DNA from: Rhodococcus sp. (in: high G+C Gram-positive bacteria) | GTDB lineage: Bacteria; Actinomycetota; Actinomycetes; Mycobacteriales; Mycobacteriaceae | Assembly (NCBI GenBank): GCA_012515885.1 | Contig: JAAYXN010000284.1 | Location: forward strand, 1-7,017 | Direction: 5' to 3' | Length of the DNA stretch: 7,017 bases | In this document: in pieces, positions 4,802 through 7,017 of the stretch | Position numbering within the stretch: position 1 is the stretch's first letter | How the letters are laid out: every line of letters starts with the position of its first letter | Position numbers and translations under genes: made by a program | The notes under the pieces: generated by a model | Seen by the model: the letters and a program-made list of their open reading frames with translations, nothing else | What the model was told of the DNA's origin: nothing | Databases searched by the model: none

Positions 4802-6151
4802 CTAGCTATTGCGGAGGAAGTGTTCGAGTACACGTGTACCAAATAGCAGGGCATCGACAGGTACCCGTTCGTCGACGCCGTGAAACAGCGCGGTGAAATC
4901 GAGGTCGGGCGGCAGGCGCAGTGGGGCGAACCCGAAGCACCGGATTCCTAGTTTGGCAAAAGCTTTCGCATCTGTCCCGCCGGAAAGCATGTAGGGCACG
5001 GTGCGCGCTTGCGGGTCGTGGGCGACGATGGCGTTGTTCATCGCGTCAACGAGGTCGCCATCGAAGGTCGTTTCGTAGGAGTCGAGGCTGGTGATCCATT
5101 CACGTTCGACGTCGGGGCCGATGAGTTCGTCGACGGTCTTTTCAAACTCGGCGCGTCGACCAGGCAGTACCCGGCAGTCCACGACAGCTTCGGCAGTCTG
5201 AGGAATGACGTTGGCCTTGTAGCCAGCCGCCAGCATGGTGGGGTTGGCGGTGTCGCGCAGGGTGGCGCCGATGATGTTGGAAATGCTGCCGAGCTTGGCG
5301 AGGGTGCCGTCGAGGTCTGGGGAGTTCGGATCGAAATCCAGGCCGGTTTCTTCGGCAGCGGCGGCAAGGAATTCGGCTACCGCGTCGGTCATGACGAGGG
5401 GGAATTGGTGGGTGCCGAGCCGCGCCACCGCGGCCGCGAGGATGGTGACGGCGTTGTCAGGGTGCAGGAACGATCCGTGCCCGGCCCTCGCTCGCGCCGT
5501 CAATCGCATCCAGCCGAGACCTTTTTCTGCAGTTTCGACGAGGTAGAGCCGACGCTCGGTGCCGTCGGGGCGTGGGACGGTGAGCGAGAATCCGCCCACT
5601 TCTCCTACCGCCTCGGTGACGCCGTCAAAGAGGTCGCGGCGATGCTCGACGAGCCATTGGCAGCCGTACCGTCCCCCGGCTTCCTCGTCGGCGACGAACG
5701 CGAACACGATGTCACGTGGAGGAATGACGCCCTGTGCTTTAAAGGAGCGGGCGACGGCCAGGATCATCCCGACCATGTCTTTCATATCGACGGCGCCGCG
5801 GCCCCACACGTAGCCGTCTTCGACAGCGCCGGAGAAGGGGTGCACCCGCCAATCTGCTGGTTCCGCGGGAACGACGTCGAGGTGCCCGTGCAGCAGTAGC
5901 GCCCCGCGGGTGGGGTCTGCTCCTTTGAGTCGCGCAAACACGTTGCCGCGTCCAGGCGCCCCGGATTCGACGTATTCGGTCTCGTAGCCGACTTCTTCAA
6001 GCTGACGCGCAACCCATTCGGCGCATTCGCGTTCGCCTTTGGTGGTGGCGAGGTCTCCGGTGTTGGAGGTGTCGAAGCGGATGAGCGCACTGACGAGGTC
6101 CACCACTTCCGACTCGGCGAGGCTGGGCTGTGGCTGATTGTTGGTGGGCAC
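4802..6151 (-). CDS. M20 family metallopeptidase (ArgE/DapE/ACY1/CPG2 type)
   Basis: A 449-residue cytosolic zinc amidohydrolase. Metal and catalytic residues are all visible: HGHLDVVP (88-95) with ligand His90 and catalytic-type Asp92; WGRGAVDMK (116-124) with bridging Asp122; ADEEAGG (154-160) with general base Glu156 and ligand Glu157; GEVGGF (183-188) with Glu184; and the distal ALFHGVDERVP (421-431) with His424. A lid/dimerisation domain spans about 205-325, including GHGSF at 224-228. Members cleave C-terminal residues from peptides or N-acyl groups from amino acids. The M. tuberculosis relative Rv2141c has been called dapE2-like, but the substrate cannot be read from sequence and a role in lysine synthesis should not be assumed. 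GTG start (6151-6149), with AGGA 7 nt upstream. Leads the two-gene unit with the PEBP-like gene and is divergent from tRNA-Leu. Confidence 0.95.
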   Translation of the reverse strand: MPTNNQPQPSLAESEVVDLVSALIRFDTSNTGDLATTKGERECAEWVARQLEEVGYETEYVESGAPGRGNVFARLKGADPTRGALLLHGHLDVVPAEPADWRVHPFSGAVEDGYVWGRGAVDMKDMVGMILAVARSFKAQGVIPPRDIVFAFVADEEAGGRYGCQWLVEHRRDLFDGVTEAVGEVGGFSLTVPRPDGTERRLYLVETAEKGLGWMRLTARARAGHGSFLHPDNAVTILAAAVARLGTHQFPLVMTDAVAEFLAAAAEETGLDFDPNSPDLDGTLAKLGSISNIIGATLRDTANPTMLAAGYKANVIPQTAEAVVDCRVLPGRRAEFEKTVDELIGPDVEREWITSLDSYETTFDGDLVDAMNNAIVAHDPQARTVPYMLSGGTDAKAFAKLGIRCFGFAPLRLPPDLDFTALFHGVDERVPVDALLFGTRVLEHFLRNS

Positions 6152-6209
6152 ATCACTTTCCTACCACCGGCCACCGTGCGCTCGCGCGTCTACGACGCCA
6201 GTTGCTCAC

Positions 6210-6226
6210 CGTGTGTTTCCCACACG
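6210..6226. other. Short inverted repeat CGTGTG-TTTCC-CACACG
   Basis: Six-base perfect arms around a 5-nt loop, about 60 bp upstream of the M20 start codon (minus strand) and about 110 bp upstream of tRNA-Leu. It could be an operator or a leader hairpin of the M20 transcript. No T-tract follows on either strand. The rest of the 185-bp gap holds a candidate tRNA promoter only. Confidence 0.3.
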
Positions 6227-6280
6227 CCTCAGTAGCCACATCAGTGTGACCTGGGAAAATAGCGAAATGGGGGGCGCGAT

Positions 6281-6309
6281 TTGGGCCCAGCGCGCTGATC
6301 GGTTAATCT
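6281..6309 (+). promoter_or_regulatory. Candidate sigma-70-type promoter of tRNA-Leu
   Basis: TTGGGC (6281-6286) and TAATCT (6304-6309) are spaced by 17 bp and lie 27 bp before the mature tRNA 5' end, giving a leader of about 20 nt to be trimmed by RNase P. Within that leader GCGCC (6316-6320) can pair with GGCGC (6330-6334). The boxes match only part of the consensus. Confidence 0.4.
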
Positions 6310-6336
6310 TTCGGAGCGCCAGAAACAACGGCGCCG

Positions 6337-6422
6337 GTCCGAGTGGCGGAATGGCAGACGCGCTAGCTTGAGGTGCTAGTGTCCTATTAACGGACGTGGG
6401 GGTTCAAGTCCCCCCTCGGACA
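6337..6422 (+). tRNA. tRNA-Leu, anticodon GAG
   Basis: A complete 86-nt class II tRNA. Acceptor stem GTCCGAG (6337-6343) pairs with CTCGGAC (6415-6421), with discriminator A6422. D stem GCG (6346-6348) pairs with CGC (6359-6361). Anticodon stem CTAGC (6363-6367) pairs with GCTAG (6375-6379), and the loop TTGAGGT places the anticodon GAG at 6370-6372, reading CUC and CUU leucine codons. The long variable arm GTCC (6381-6384) with GGAC (6392-6395) is the leucine hallmark. T stem GGGGG (6398-6402) pairs with CCCCC (6410-6414) around TTCAAGT. The genome continues CCG after the discriminator, so a full CCA tail is not encoded and must be completed enzymatically. Confidence 0.98.
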
Positions 6423-6470
6423 CCGAACCTGTAACTACAGGCTCACATTTCTGAGTTGAGACAGACGAGT

Positions 6471-6505
6471 AAGCCCCGGTTCTTCACCAGAACCGGGGCT
6501 TTCTT
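6471..6505 (+). terminator. Intrinsic terminator after tRNA-Leu
   Basis: AAGCCCCGGTTCT (6471-6483) pairs perfectly with AGAACCGGGGCTT (6489-6501) around the 5-nt loop TCACC, followed by a T-rich run TTTCTT (6500-6505). A textbook Rho-independent terminator 48 nt beyond the tRNA. Its stem has A-runs on the 5' side only weakly, so it acts mainly on the plus strand. Confidence 0.93.
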
Positions 6506-6538
6506 CGTGAGAGGCACTTAGTCAAGGGTTACTACGGC

Positions 6539-7017
6539 ATGACGGACCATTTGATCGACCAGCCAGATGCTGGCGCCTCCTCGCCTGTCTCAGGCGACTC
6601 CTCGTTCCTTCCGGGAGATTTCGAGGCGTTCGAGAGGGTTTTGGACGCGGCGGCGCAGCTTGATGCTGAGCATCCGGACGCGGTGGCCGTCAAATACGCG
6701 GTCGGTCACATGTTCAAGAAATTTAAGAGGGCCCGGCGCTCAGCGTCGCGGCAGGCTGTCGCCGAGGCGGATCGCCGCGTGGTGTCAGCCACCGCGACGG
6801 GTTCGCCGGACCGCATCGATGATGAGACTGCTGGCATCCCCCTGACGTCGACGGCGCAGGGCGCTAGCGCGGGAACCCTTATCAAGGCCCGCCCCTGCTA
6901 TATCTGCAAGCAGCGGTACACGCAGGTCGATGCGTTCTATCACCAACTGTGCCCGGATTGCGCGGCGTCCAGCCACGCTAAGCGTGATGCGCGTACCGAC
7001 CTCACGGGGCGTCGCGC
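6539..7017 (+). CDS. SDR-type oxidoreductase with N-terminal four-Cys knuckle, 3' end beyond window
   Basis: An open frame of 159 codons from ATG 6539 running off the right edge. Residues 1-26 are low complexity. Residues 27-80 are predicted helical (EAFERVLDAAAQLDAEHPDA, then a basic HMFKKFKRARR at 57-67). Residues 81-115 look like a linker. Then comes a CxxC...CxxC cluster, RPCYICKQRYTQVDAFYHQL (118-137) with CPDC (138-141), Cys120/123/138/141, followed by RDARTDLTGRR (149-159). I recognise this as the N-terminus of actinobacterial short-chain dehydrogenases in which the knuckle precedes a Rossmann domain starting with a TGGRxKIG-type dinucleotide motif; that domain is not in the window, so the enzyme call is by family memory. 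A weak AGGG (6525-6528) lies 10 nt before the start. The gap to the tRNA terminator is only 33 nt. Confidence 0.75.
   Translation, partial: MTDHLIDQPDAGASSPVSGDSSFLPGDFEAFERVLDAAAQLDAEHPDAVAVKYAVGHMFKKFKRARRSASRQAVAEADRRVVSATATGSPDRIDDETAGIPLTSTAQGASAGTLIKARPCYICKQRYTQVDAFYHQLCPDCAASSHAKRDARTDLTGRR

Noticed and set aside
4786..4854. Upstream ATG extension of the PEBP-like gene
   Set aside because: Overlaps the end of the M20 gene, adds 23 residues unlike the family, and ignores the AAAGGA site before ATG 4785.
5009..5899. Open frame of 296 codons on the plus strand opposite the M20 gene
   Set aside because: Antisense to the M20 peptidase whose metal-ligand motifs are all in the other strand; glycine/valine-rich product with no recognisable domain.
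6337..6541. Genomic island or phage integrated at tRNA-Leu
   Set aside because: The genes on both sides are ordinary chromosomal types and no integrase or repeated tRNA 3' end is visible in the window.

Overview
The window reads as an ordinary, well-conserved core segment of a moderately high-GC actinobacterium, most likely a mycolic-acid-containing member of the Mycobacteriales (the Mycobacterium / Rhodococcus / Gordonia / Dietzia neighbourhood). The reasons are the UppP, LppL-like lipoprotein, class 2 PyrD, PEBP-like and M20 peptidase sequences, and their order. From memory this matches the M. tuberculosis block Rv2136c (uppP), Rv2138 (lppL), Rv2139 (pyrD), Rv2140c (PEBP-like), Rv2141c (M20). 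I cannot fix the genus from sequence alone.

Layout. Bases 1-346 (minus) hold the N-terminal part of undecaprenyl-diphosphate phosphatase (uppP), cut by the window edge. A 207-bp divergent intergenic region (347-553) carries two operator-like palindromes and a leader hairpin. Bases 554-1486 (plus) encode an aldo/keto reductase-fold protein that keeps the catalytic Asp and Tyr but appears to lack the catalytic Lys and His. A 184-bp gap (1487-1670) holds a small dyad and a composite stem-loop just before a strong Shine-Dalgarno. Then come a lipoprotein of predicted beta-propeller type (lppL-like, 1671-2846), a 78-aa DUF5703-type protein overlapping its stop codon (2846-3082) and class 2 dihydroorotate dehydrogenase pyrD (GTG start, 3143-4216), all on the plus strand and probably co-transcribed. 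A 9-bp-stem hairpin separates pyrD from a convergent minus-strand pair: an M20 metallopeptidase (6151 to 4802) followed 16 nt later by a PEBP/YbhB-like protein (4785 to 4240). Next is a plus-strand tRNA-Leu(GAG) (6337-6422) with a strong intrinsic terminator (6471-6505). The window ends inside an SDR-type oxidoreductase with an N-terminal four-cysteine knuckle (6539 onward), which runs off the right edge.

Functionally this is housekeeping: lipid-carrier recycling for cell-wall synthesis (UppP), de novo pyrimidine synthesis at the membrane (PyrD), an exported lipoprotein and a peptidase. No mobile element, CRISPR array, phage gene or defence island was seen, and nothing in the window supports a wholly new system. 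The best leads are the catalytically incomplete AKR, the 30-bp tandem repeat inserted in the lipoprotein, the structured leader of lppL, and the zinc-knuckle SDR.
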